Origin: Undaria pinnatifida
Taxonomy: Eukaryota; Sar; Phaeophyceae; Laminariales; Alariaceae
NCBI GenBank assembly: GCA_012845835.1
Contig: JABAKD010000010.1
Location: 5,870,788-5,934,787 of the forward strand
Direction of reading: 5' to 3'
DNA length: 64,000 nt
Shown: positions 55,657 through 64,000 of the stretch, piece after piece
Position numbering within the stretch: position 1 is the first letter of the stretch
Layout: each line of letters opens with the position of its first letter
The notes under the pieces: generated by a model
Databases searched by the model: none
What the model was told of the DNA's origin: nothing
Seen by the model: only the letters and a program-made list of their open reading frames with translations
Program-made: the position numbers and the translations under genes

Positions 55657-56775
55657 GTGCCTGCCGAACGCGGTGACCTCACCATTTTGCTCCCGTGGTT
55701 AATGGAGTATACCCGTCGAACATCGACGAGGCAAAGCGGCCAAGCCCGCGAAGAGACGGACGCTGATATGTTCAAGAGGGCATCATCAGCATACCACCAT
55801 CGAGGGGGGGTGACTGTGGCAGCACGCAGCCTCCTCACTGAACCGCGCGCGCCCGGGAACGAGGAAACGTGGGGACGCGTGAAAGAAAAGTTCCCGGAGG
55901 AGAACCAGGCCTGCGTCTCCGAAGCTGCAGCGGCAGCGGTGGCAGCAAGTTCCTCCGACCAGGAGGAAGGGAGTGGTCCCAACTGGCGCTCGGAGGAAGA
56001 ATTCGACCCACAGGTGGTTGTCGAGGTCATCAATTCTCGCAACGCGTTATCAGGCACGGGAAGCGACGGTCTGCACTTTTCGCACATGCAGTCAATAGTC
56101 AGGACTGGTTTCAGGCTCGAAAAATTCGGAGCTGGCATTGAAGCCTTCTGGAGAAGAATTATCGATGATCTAAACGCCTTCCCACCTGAATTCTGGCAGC
56201 TCCTCATGCAATCCAACTTCACTGCCCTGTGTGAAAAATGCCGCCCCGTGTGCGTGGGGATGACGTGGAGGCGCCTTATTGCGCCCGGGACCATGCGGCA
56301 GTGGCAACCATGGCTGGAGGAGGCCAACCGCGAAGCGAGACAGCCTGGAGTCGGAGTACAAGGGGGGGTGGAACAGGTAGTGCTACGCTCAAGAGTACAT
56401 CACGAGGCGAAACACTGGCTGATCTTCACCGATTGCTCCACCACATTCAGTACAGTGAAGCGGACTGCTATGCTAGCGGAGGCAGCCACTTGCGTGCCGG
56501 CGCTTACACGGTTCGTGGCGAAATGTTACGGCGAGATGTCTGCGCCTGTGTTCTTTCTGATGGAATCGGGAGAAAGGCGGAAGATCGACTGCTCCAGCGG
56601 GGTACAACAAGGAAGTGCCATGGGGCCGGCGTTGTTCTGCATGCCGCTCCTGCCGGTGCTGAAGCGGACACGGGCGGAGTTCGAGGCAAGAGGTGTGGAG
56701 GCATTTGCCTACCTAGATGATATTAGCATCGGAATGATGGAAATCACACCCGATACTGTGGAAGTTGTACCGTGA
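55657..56775 (+). pseudogene. Reverse transcriptase core (YLDD)
   Basis: The longest intact piece, 372 codons from 55657. RT blocks in order: SGTGSDGLHFSHMQS near residue 131, RPVCVGMTWRRLIAPGTMRQ near 196, WLIFTDCSTTFSTVKRTAM with the first catalytic Asp near 254, SGVQQGSAMGPALFCM near 310 and FAYLDDISIGM with the catalytic Asp pair near 355. The usual Asn-Ala-Phe-Asn of the first Asp block is replaced by Ser-Thr-Thr-Phe. A TGA at 56773-56775 breaks the frame 20 residues after YLDD. Confidence 0.9.
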
Positions 56776-57200
56776 GCTGTCCAACATCGGTATTGCGATC
56801 AACCCGAGCACAAAGGTTGCCCTGCCCCCGAAGGGGCACATACCTACGCCGGAACAAATCACCCTTCTTGAAGGCATTGGCGTCAGCATTGCCGAACGTG
56901 GTGGGGTTAAGGTGGTGGGGGTGCCCGTCGGCACAGATGAGTACGCGAGGGAGAGTGTAATGAAGATAGTCCGAAACGGGGGAGCGCAGCAACTCGCGTG
57001 GATGTTATCGCGCATACCGGAGAAGCAATCAGCCAACCTGATTGCCACCGGCTCTGTGGTTCAACGGACCTCCTACCTTGAACGCGTGATGGGCCCAGAA
57101 CTGTCGCTGGCTGCAACTATCGCTGGCTGCAACTATCGCTGGCTTCATGCCAAAAAGCAGATGGCAACGCCTTGTGGAAGCTGGAGAAACTGCTCAATCT
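56763..57200 (+). pseudogene. Retrotransposon thumb region
   Basis: In the frame following the RT: LYRELSNIGIAINPSTKVAL, GGVKVVGVPVGTDEYARESV and QLAWMLSRIPEKQSANLIAT, then RTSYLERVMGPELSLAA. GVPVG.DEY is typical of the post-RT block GxPxG. A small tandem duplication, TATCGCTGGCTGCAAC at 57118-57140, lies just before the frame is lost. Confidence 0.75.
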
Positions 57201-57789
57201 CCCGGGGGGAGCAGAAGAATCGTCGTCCTTCGCGGACGGGTGCCCGACGAACATGTTGACCCTGCAACCCCATCAACAGGCGCAGGCGAGCCTGTCCACG
57301 GCGGCCGGAGGGTTTGGGTTGTCGTCGACTGAAGCCCGGAAGATGTCAGCATCCGTTGAAAGCTTGATGGCGACGGTGCCAGAGGTGCTTGCTGATCTGT
57401 CCGGCGCAATAGGGAACAAAGTCCGGAGGGAGCTGCCCGATTCTGGCCTCGTGCGGCCCATCTGGAACAGCGCCAGGGAGCTGCGCGATGTGCATGGGGT
57501 TTCAAAGGAGGCCATGGCGAGCATCGTGCCGGAAAGCTGGCGGGACAGAGCCTTTAGAGCAGGAGAGCAAGTTGCCTCGGGGCAATCAGTTGCAGACGCG
57601 TTGCCTGCACACGACGCCGAAACTATCAGCTCCAGCAAAGCGCAGCATAGACTGAGTAAACTGGTAAGCCGAGTACGTTATGAGAGGTACGCCTCTTCGC
57701 TGGACCAGCTCCCCGAGACCAGGCCCCAGCGAGACACAGGCGACTCTCAAGGCGAGAAGGAGACGCGAGACTTGGCCAAGGCCCGGTAA
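57172..57789 (+). pseudogene. Retrotransposon connector region
   Basis: 205 codons: LWKLEKLLNLPG.., HQQAQASLSTAAGGFGLSST, VRRELPDSGLVRPIWNSARE and an Arg/Lys/Glu-rich end. The AGGFGL..T block is common after the RT of protist non-LTR elements. Ends at TAA 57787-57789. Confidence 0.65.
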
Positions 57790-57874
57790 CGGAGACAATC
57801 AGGATCAGGGTCTACCGCCTTCCTAAGGGCGAGGACTGTAGACTCAGCTAGAACCATCCCTGCGTCAAGAGTTC

Positions 57875-58120
57875 GTGACTGCGGGGAAGAGATTTCTGGG
57901 GATAGGGGAATTCGGGGCGGCGAGGTGCCCATACTGCGGTGAAGCGAAGGTTAATACGCGGCATTCACGGTTGTGTCACGGATCGGGCGCGCAGGTGAAC
58001 CAGCACCAATCCCTTGTGCACACGCTCTCCCGCACCTTTAAGAGCAAGTCCATCCGCCACCAGGTGGAAAGCAGAGCCCCCCGTTCCACGCAGACAGGGA
58101 TTTGCGAATGGACATCGTGA
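57875..58120 (+). pseudogene. Retrotransposon Cys/His zinc-finger segment
   Basis: FGAARCPYCGEAKVNTRHSR followed by LCHGSG gives C-x2-C-x7-H-x3-C-H, a CCHC/CCHH-type finger expected near the C-terminus, probably for target DNA or RNA binding. It ends at TGA 58118-58120. Confidence 0.65.
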
Positions 58121-58626
58121 TTGAGGCAGGTGGACTACGATATGCTACGCCATCGGAGTTTCGCGACAAATCGATACTCCTCGACGTCAGGTATGCGGAT
58201 CCACAAACGGGGGTCCACATGCGGGCAGGCAACGCGGATCGAAACGGATCAACGGCTTCCACTTCCGAGGCGCGCAAGCGCAACCACTACGCTCGTCCGG
58301 GACAGGTGTTCTTCGAAGAGCGCAGCTACAAACTCGCCACTCTCGCGGTGGAAATCTCTGGGCGCCTCGGTAAAGAAGGCAGCGACCTCATCGATCAGGT
58401 GGCGGCAACCATCGTTGGAGGGACGGACGCATCGTCCCTAGCGCGGAGAGGCGTGTGCAAGGAGCGCCTATTCCAAATCATCTCTGTGACCACTCAGGTC
58501 GCGATTTCGCGCAGAGTTCGTCGACATAGGCTATCTCTGAGGGGTCGTCAGGTCGCGAGGGGAAGGGAGGAAGAAGCGGGAGGACTATGGCCACTGGCCT
58601 GGTGTGGCAATGTTGACGAGGATTAA
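58102..58626 (+). pseudogene. Retrotransposon C-terminal nuclease-like domain
   Basis: RMDIVIEAGGLRYATPSEFR, ILLDVRYADPQTG, then SEARKRNHYARPGQVFFEER and ATLAVEISGRLGKEGSDLID. The pattern D..D-V.....E..K...Y is like the PD-(D/E)xK restriction-like nuclease ends of some non-LTR elements, with Asp of LLDV and the E/K of SEARK as candidate catalytic residues. Assignment is by pattern only. Ends at TAA 58624-58626. Confidence 0.55.
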
Positions 58627-58944
58627 GATAGACTCTTCGCTGAAACATATATAGGGAAAAGGAAACAGTAGATAAAATGAGAAGATGCGGGGAAGGAAAT
58701 GGGGAAAGTGGCGGAAGATACCACTAATTTATGGTGCGATCATTCGACTTCACAGGTACTACTGCTGCTTTATGGAAGAATATTCGATTTACAGATTTAC
58801 ATCGGAACGGCATCATCTACGCTACATTGTCGGAGGGCAAAAAATATAATAATAATGTTATACGAGTTGGCGCTTTGGTTTGTTCTCAATCAACCATTTT
58901 CCTTCAGTTCCAAAGAGTTGAGGAAACATGGTTACTGCAGAACT

Positions 58945-59050
58945 TTTTTTTTTTGTTTATCCTCCGGCGGACGGGGAAAAATAAAGCTTTAGCTCACCAC
59001 ACTTCCACGTATTTTCATACGCGTCGTGTGTCGATTTAACTCAGTTGCTT
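58945..59050 (-). repeat. Dispersed A-tailed repeat, copy 4 (minus)
   Basis: A T-run, then TATCCTCCGGCGGACGGGGA, AGCTTTAGCTCACCACACTT, CCACGTATTTTCATACGCGT and CGTGTGTCGATTTAACTCAG. The nearest full match is the plus copy at 19985. Confidence 0.7.
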
Positions 59051-59120
59051 TCGCAGCCCAACGCTAGCTGGCGCACCCTTCGGATCCCATTGTAGGTACA
59101 GCGTAAGCTGTCCCTATCAG

Positions 59121-59330
59121 TGGTCTTCGTTACAACGCAGTATCCATAACTTTTGGTTTCGTTCGTACGAAAAGATGACGGTATTGATTGGTATGATAGC
59201 GTTTTATGGTACCTGGTGGTCTTCGTTACAACGCAGTATCCATAACTTTTGGTTTCGGTCGTACGAAAATATGACGGTATTGATTGGTATGATGACGTTT
59301 TATGGTACCTGGTGGTATGAGTATGTTTTT
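59121..59330. repeat. 96-bp tandem duplication
   Basis: GGTCTTCGTTACAACGCAGT through ATGGTACCTGGTGGT occurs twice back to back with only a few substitutions; each unit contains a TACCTGGT motif. Confidence 0.9.
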
Positions 59331-59679
59331 GGTAGATCAGGAAAAGGTCACGTGTTGTTGTTGTTGTTCTCACATTAACTCGCATAATCAAGTCCGTGGT
59401 CACAGGACAGGCTCCAGTCACTCTGGAGCCCAGGAAAAACACACACAACCCAAGGTGGTACACGCATATATCACAGCTGACGCAATTCATGCCTCCACCA
59501 GAAACATATAAAAGTGAAATCGGGAGTCAGTCTACGATGTGCCAGGTCCAGGCCGGTGCATACGTCTCACTACTCACGCCTGGAGAAACCAAACATTCCG
59601 ATTGCCACCCAAGGAAGACTACCACGTATATATTACACGTAGTATCTATAACTCCGCATACGCACGACAGGCATAAGTC

Positions 59680-59870
59680 AATTGGAGAAAAAGAAACAAA
59701 GAAAAGAAAAGAAGATAACGGAAAGGAAAGAAAAGAGAAGAGAAAAAAAGAAAACAAAAAAGGCAAGCAAAGAGAAGAAAAAGACAAGCAAAGAAAGAAA
59801 AGACAAGACAAGAAAGCAAGGAAAGAAGAAGAGAAAAAAAAAAAAAATAGAAAAAGAAAAGAAAGAAAAA
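59680..59870. repeat. Purine-rich (GAAA)n tract
   Basis: About 190 bp of nearly pure A and G, no exact unit. The Lys/Glu-rich and Phe/Leu-rich ORFs across it are artefacts. Confidence 0.95.
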
Positions 59871-60030
59871 TGTCATACCAGCAGACCCTAGGAACTGGCT
59901 AAGGATGGCATTGGGCTAACAGAGCGTATCACGTCCATCATCAATGGCACCTGGGAGAGAACGCAACATGGCGAAGAAGTCAGGGCGGTCTTATGCTATC
60001 TTGTGACCGCCATTAGAAGACCCACAACTT

Positions 60031-60600
60031 TCAATACGATGATGGCCAAACCCAGACTTCAGTCTCTTGGGCATGACGCTCCCCCTTCCCCCCCTCCCCC
60101 CTTCCTCCCTTTCCCCCTCCCCCCTCCTCCCCTCCCCCAGTCCCCTCCCCGCCCCCCCCCCTTCCCCCTCCCCCCGGCCGCTTAGAGATGCCAACGGTGG
60201 ATGGCGCTGCCGCAGCCTTTGCGCGTCGCTCTGCAGCTTTGCGTCTCTCCGTTTCATGCCAATTCCGCATGAACAACTCGGCCCCCTCCTCTACTCTCCG
60301 AAACCATCTGCCAGCGTTCTGAGCAGCCTTTCGCCATCCTTCGAATTTCATTCCAAAGACCGATATATCCTCCTTCAGGTGATCCATCCAGTCTTTCTCT
60401 TGCCCCCCTGAGTAGCCCTTACCCCCAACAAACTCCCCAAACATCACCCTCTGTGGCAGACGCTCCTCCCCCATACGTGCCACGAATCCCGCAAACAAAA
60501 TCCTCCGTTTGCGCACTATCGCCTCAACGCTCTCGGAATCTGTCTGGGCAAGCGCGTCGGCGTACGATAAAGTGTATTCATCCGTGTCTTAATTTTTGTT
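60031..60600 (-). pseudogene. 5'-truncated LINE: C-terminal tail of a second non-LTR retrotransposon
   Basis: Minus strand, open from about 60600: YADALAQTDSESVEAIVRKR, RILFAGFVARMGEERLPQRV, MFGEFVGGKGYSGGQEKDWM, HLKEDISVFGMKFEGWRKAA. The R.R.LFAG..ARM...RLP....G......G......W...L..D pattern is the usual tail after the RT in LINEs of this kind. The last part is a Gly/Glu low-complexity run from a C-rich tract (60080-60175). No RT domain lies upstream; the match stops near 60.6 kb, so it is a truncated insertion, of a different family from the 54-58 kb element. Confidence 0.75.
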
Positions 60601-62239
60601 GCAAACATGAAAGGGTCAAAACTCTATTACTACGATCGAGTACTGCTGTCGTGTACCAAGCTTTCTGACAAAGAAACTGGTACGCAGAAAATCAATAGTC
60701 TTTACTCATGGTATTTGCAAGGCGGACGCTGGAAAGTTGGATGAAATGCTTTGTGTTTTAATAAAAAAAAAGCTGAGATTTCCACCCTGCCTGGTGTTAT
60801 GCCTGCATTAATACCTGTGGTACCTGGTATGTGAAATTTATGTATTGACGTATACTCATACTGGGCAATTGTAGATGATAGCGTAGGAGAAACCCGTTCG
60901 AGAAAGGTCTCAACCCGCTCGAGAAAGGTCTCAAACTCGACGAGTTCGACAACATTCTGAACCCGAGGGCGACTGGCCTGTTCACGAGCTGGTAGGATGA
61001 TTGATGCGAACAATTCAATTTGAGAAAGGAAAATATTTGCTTTAAACAGGTAGAGGAGGTAGGTATGACGAATGCTGGCTTACTTACCACAATTAATGAA
61101 AAAACACACTTCCGAATCAAAGTATCCTGTAATACCAACGCGTGTTGAGAGCGTGGTGTGGACTTAACCAGAGCGGAACTGGTGTTAGACAAAAAAAATG
61201 TGGCTTGACGCCGGAGTGGACGAGATATATATCTTGGCTGATTTTTTTGGATCATGAAATAGTAGTTGAAGGCGACGCCCTTACACTTTGTTTGAATTCG
61301 AGGATTCTACTTTTGAGTTTGCACGAATCTATTATTAATAGGATGGAATGAACATTATCGTGACAGTTTTCACGAGCAGGAGGGATGTAGGATTCAAGGT
61401 GGGCTCGTATCAATGTCCGAGAATCGAACTCGAGTCTGCGTTAATACTAGTATTTATACTAATTTTCATGTTTCCTGGGGCATGTTGAAAACGAGAGAAT
61501 CTACCACCAGAATTTTGCTTGATCGAAGATTTGGAGGTATAATAATTTGGGGGAACAGTATCGGACGACGAAATTTGATGTTTTTTATCTTGATTTCAGC
61601 ATTGAATTTTGCTTGATCGAAGGCTTGGATGGGAATATGATAATTTGAGGTGAAATATTGGTGGTTTCGGGGTAATTTTAGGCTTGATTTATTGAACCAC
61701 AGACTGATTCTACGATAGCGCCACCCGAAACCAGCGATTTTGTTTAACGAACGTTTCAGGGCTGCTCGACACAAGAAAGGATACTTTTGAAAGGAAAGCA
61801 TATGCACATACTTTATTGTGTGCAACGAAAGTCTAGTCTATCGATCGATGACACCGGGGTGTCGAGGGACACCGTGTTTCAGGAGATACGACCGCGAGCT
61901 GACTTTGAAACCGGCGATTTCGTTAAATAAACGTTGGAGGGGCTACCGTAAAACGACTCCACAATCGAGAGTTTTTATTTCTGGTCTTACACGGATTAAT
62001 CCTGCTGCACTCTTCATCGCCCATATTCTTATCAGCGATTTCTGTTACGATTACTGATGTTCAATTCCGCTAGCTACGATGTTGGGTATCGATTCGGGTT
62101 TTGGGAGCAGAGGCAGTATTGTTTTGAAATTGACATTCGATGTTTAAGGCATGTAGTACCTTGTTTGAGTAAGCAAGGTTTCGTATGGTGCGCTTTGGAT
62201 GAACGATATCATGACGTGCACACAGGCAGAGGGAATATT
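60601..62239. other. Interval with no recognised gene
   Basis: Low-complexity duplication AGAAAGGTCTCAA(A/C)C(C) near 60.90 kb and a repeated TTGCTTGATCGAAG..TTGG block at 61.52 and 61.61 kb. No convincing exon or element ends. Confidence 0.5.
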
Positions 62240-62532
62240 GGTTTATGCCTGCGCACAAGTCTGATGTATGATGTGCATGACTACATAGAACCTACGGAGA
62301 TGGTAGAGTAGAACTATTGATATGATTGGTGGTCCCAATCAATCTTCGATATGTTCGAGTTGAGCCCCCTATGGCTCAGTGCATGTTCAAAGTGGTCTCT
62401 GGGTCTTCAGTACTTTAATATATATCGACTATTCTATCTTCTTATCTTCTCCTCCGCGTGATGGTCCTTCGTCGGGTACCGAGAGCAATCTCCCTGTGAG
62501 CCACCCTACGCCAGGCACACAGATAGTCGGCT
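62240..62532 (+). repeat. Direct repeat, second copy of 51590-51892
   Basis: Same order and orientation as the first copy, with a 4-base duplication (CAATCAATCTTCG) and other small changes. Confidence 0.75.
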
Positions 62533-62625
62533 ATACAGCGGTATTTAGTATCAACTACTATCACAACGGAATTTTCGATCAAAATTCAAGTCGTTCGCTG
62601 CGACGGCGTAACGTATGTATGATAT

Positions 62626-62745
62626 GGCCGGCCGCCCCGGTGGCGTATCGGGTTATATCCTCAAGCCTGCGGTATAGGTCAGCAGTTTTTTGTGAGCTCG
62701 AGTCCCCCCGAGTGCATACTCTCGTATACATTCGTGGGGACTTTT
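62626..62745 (+). repeat. tRNA-derived SINE-like sequence
   Basis: TGGCGTATCGGGT resembles the internal A-box and GAGCTCGAGTCCCCC, about 55 bp later, the B-box of RNA polymerase III promoters. It does not fold into a proper tRNA (poor anticodon arm, T-run inside). Most likely a SINE head. Confidence 0.45.
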
Positions 62746-64000
62746 TCTTGTGCACAAATTGACTTTTGCGGAAAGCGCGAGAGCTTGAGCTGGCAACACT
62801 CGATGAACAAGCGACGAGCAGTGGGATTGCTGAACCCTATGCGCAATAAAAATTGAAGGCAAGATCCGGGGGGAAGGGACGACACTTACCTGTTTTGTGC
62901 CCTCGGCTGGTCCAGAAGCTGGAAAGTAGAAGTGTGAAAAAGAAAAGGAAAAGTATAATAACCACATCGGCTAGAAGCAAAGCACGTCGTATACTTCATA
63001 CCTATTAATAGTACGATGGCGTATACCAGGTATAGTTAAAACAGTAAATAAATCATATGTTATGTGTATACATTCCCACGTTTTTCCGTTTGAGGCGGGC
63101 AAAAGAAAAAGGAAACTGGACATGCAACCAACCGCGGTAAAATGGCGTCCGTTTGATTTAAATAAGCCGTACTCCCTATCAGTAAGTAAGTGTGGTAAAT
63201 AAAGAAGAGGGAGGGAGTAGTGCATACTACATGTGTTGCCCTGCTATTACTACTGCCGTGGCGTTGTGCACGAACAATCGCTCGAGCTACACAATACAAA
63301 ACGAAGCACGCCACCAAGAACTACCATTTTGGACGAAGCGCGTACGGTGCGCGTCTCAGTAAGCACCTGTCGGTGTTGACTATGCAGCACTAGCCACTGT
63401 CCTAGCACTGCAGTCTACATGTATACTAGTAGTAGTGCTGTATAACCAACAAAAGAGACGTATTTTGAGTTCGTTGATTGTTTATCGCTTTTCGTAACAG
63501 AGGTCTCCGTTGCTCTTCCCCTCGCCACTGACTGGACAAGTGTCTAGGAATACCATAATCTTCGAGCCTTTTTTTTTCCTGATGGTGATGCCGGGGGGGG
63601 GGAAAAGGCTCGAAGGTTAATGTGCTGCTAGTAATAGGCACTTGTTCAGTGGCGAGAGGGGAGAGACACGGAGATCCCTGTTAAGAAGTCGGCGAGATTC
63701 AATCAACCAATTAGGAAACATATCTTGTGTTGGTTATACAGCACTACTAGCCACTGAGCTATACTGAGTCGCCCAACAGTCGGTGCCTACAGTTACAGCT
63801 TGTTACGGTGGCGATTAGGAAAAAAAAAAAAAAAAAAATGGTAATATTTTTACTCTGAATCACGAAGCATTGCCTGTCTTACTCAACCTATGCCTGGAGA
63901 AGGGATGCGGGAGGGAGGGGGGAGAGGTGGAAGAGGAGGGGGGAGGGGAGGGGGGGGGGGGGGCATAAGATGGGGAGGAGGGGGAGAGGGAGGGGAGGGG
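62746..64000. other. Terminal interval, simple repeats
   Basis: No gene seen. An A-run at 63820-63838 and G-rich GGGAGG(A) repeats from 63900 to the end dominate; the latter may continue beyond the window. Confidence 0.6.
63688..63775 (-). repeat. tRNA-derived SINE-like sequence
   Basis: Minus strand: TATAGCTCAGTGGCTAG is a textbook A-box/D-arm, and GGTTGATTGAATCTCGCC about 50 bp later is a B-box. GGCGA and TCGCC could close a 5-bp acceptor stem. The anticodon arm does not pair, so a SINE head or decayed tRNA rather than a working tRNA. A weaker relative lies at 63385-63412. Confidence 0.5.

Larger units (their letters stand above)
54100..58640 (+). mobile_element. Frame-broken non-LTR retrotransposon with YLDD reverse transcriptase
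   Basis: Seven coding pieces in order on the plus strand: a possible ORF1/5' part (54.2-54.5 and 54.6-55.15 kb), a pre-RT segment (55.24-55.6), the RT core (55.65-56.77), post-RT thumb (56.76-57.2), connector (57.17-57.79), a Cys/His zinc-finger segment (57.88-58.12) and a nuclease-like C-terminus (58.1-58.63). Each junction changes frame or has a stop, so this copy is dead or carries many sequencing frameshifts. Overall order (RT, CCHC-type finger, PD-(D/E)xK-like end) recalls site-specific non-LTR elements with a restriction-like endonuclease; that assignment is inference. No clear poly-A tail or target duplication was found. Confidence 0.8.
58627..59990. other. Interval with A-tailed repeat, a 96-bp tandem duplication and GA-rich tract
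   Basis: Contains the repeat at 58945-59050, the duplication at 59121-59330 and a purine tract at 59680-59870. No gene. Confidence 0.6.

Noticed and set aside
59682-59891. Lys/Glu-rich protein
   Set aside because: Translation of a purine tract.
51590-62532. LTR retrotransposon bounded by the 300-bp direct repeats
   Set aside because: Ends lack TG..CA, no primer-binding site or polypurine tract, and the interior holds a non-LTR element.

Overview
This window looks like nuclear DNA of an intron-rich eukaryote. Genes are split into short exons (50-340 bp) by introns of 0.2-5 kb. Splice sites are GT-AG with occasional GC-AG, and the introns carry microsatellites, minisatellites and decayed transposons. 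The mix of short exons, long introns and CAG/CAA and GCC repeats suggests a stramenopile, perhaps a brown alga. That is inference from style only; nothing here fixes the species. No rRNA gene, CRISPR array or convincing functional tRNA was seen.

Left half. Two genes are transcribed away from each other. On the minus strand, from 18420 down past the left edge, lies a carnitine O-acyltransferase (CPT2/CAT type). I rebuilt it as 15 exons whose reading phases all join. They give 661 codons with the PLCM, catalytic-His, GRTE, DRHLF and LST motifs in family order; only the last ~60 residues lie outside the window. On the plus strand, from about 21294 to 36889, is a gene I do not recognise. It has about ten exons, nine with consistent phases, and encodes a charged, partly coiled-coil protein. 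The genes share a 2.9 kb intergenic region that carries a MITE with perfect 25-bp terminal inverted repeats.

Right half. From 37 kb on, the window is mostly mobile DNA, with two single-exon minus-strand ORFs of unknown function: about 337 codons at 38.5-39.5 kb and a Cys-rich one at 42.7-43.4 kb. At 45.6-49.95 kb is a three-level nest: a long-inverted-repeat element, split by a 2.7 kb element, itself hit by a hAT-type element with a perfect 8-bp target duplication. At 54.1-58.6 kb is a frame-broken non-LTR retrotransposon with a YLDD reverse transcriptase, a zinc finger and a nuclease-like C-terminus. At 60 kb is a 5'-truncated LINE tail. The last few kb hold tRNA-derived SINE-like sequences and simple repeats.

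Threads worth following: (1) a small conserved ATG motif (MSIDPK-IELT type) with shared flanks occurs five times on both strands; (2) the intron next to CPT exon 12 holds decayed tandem copies of that exon's end; (3) a second hAT-like element abuts the acceptor of exon 4 of the unrecognised gene. No complete novel defence or metabolic system was found.
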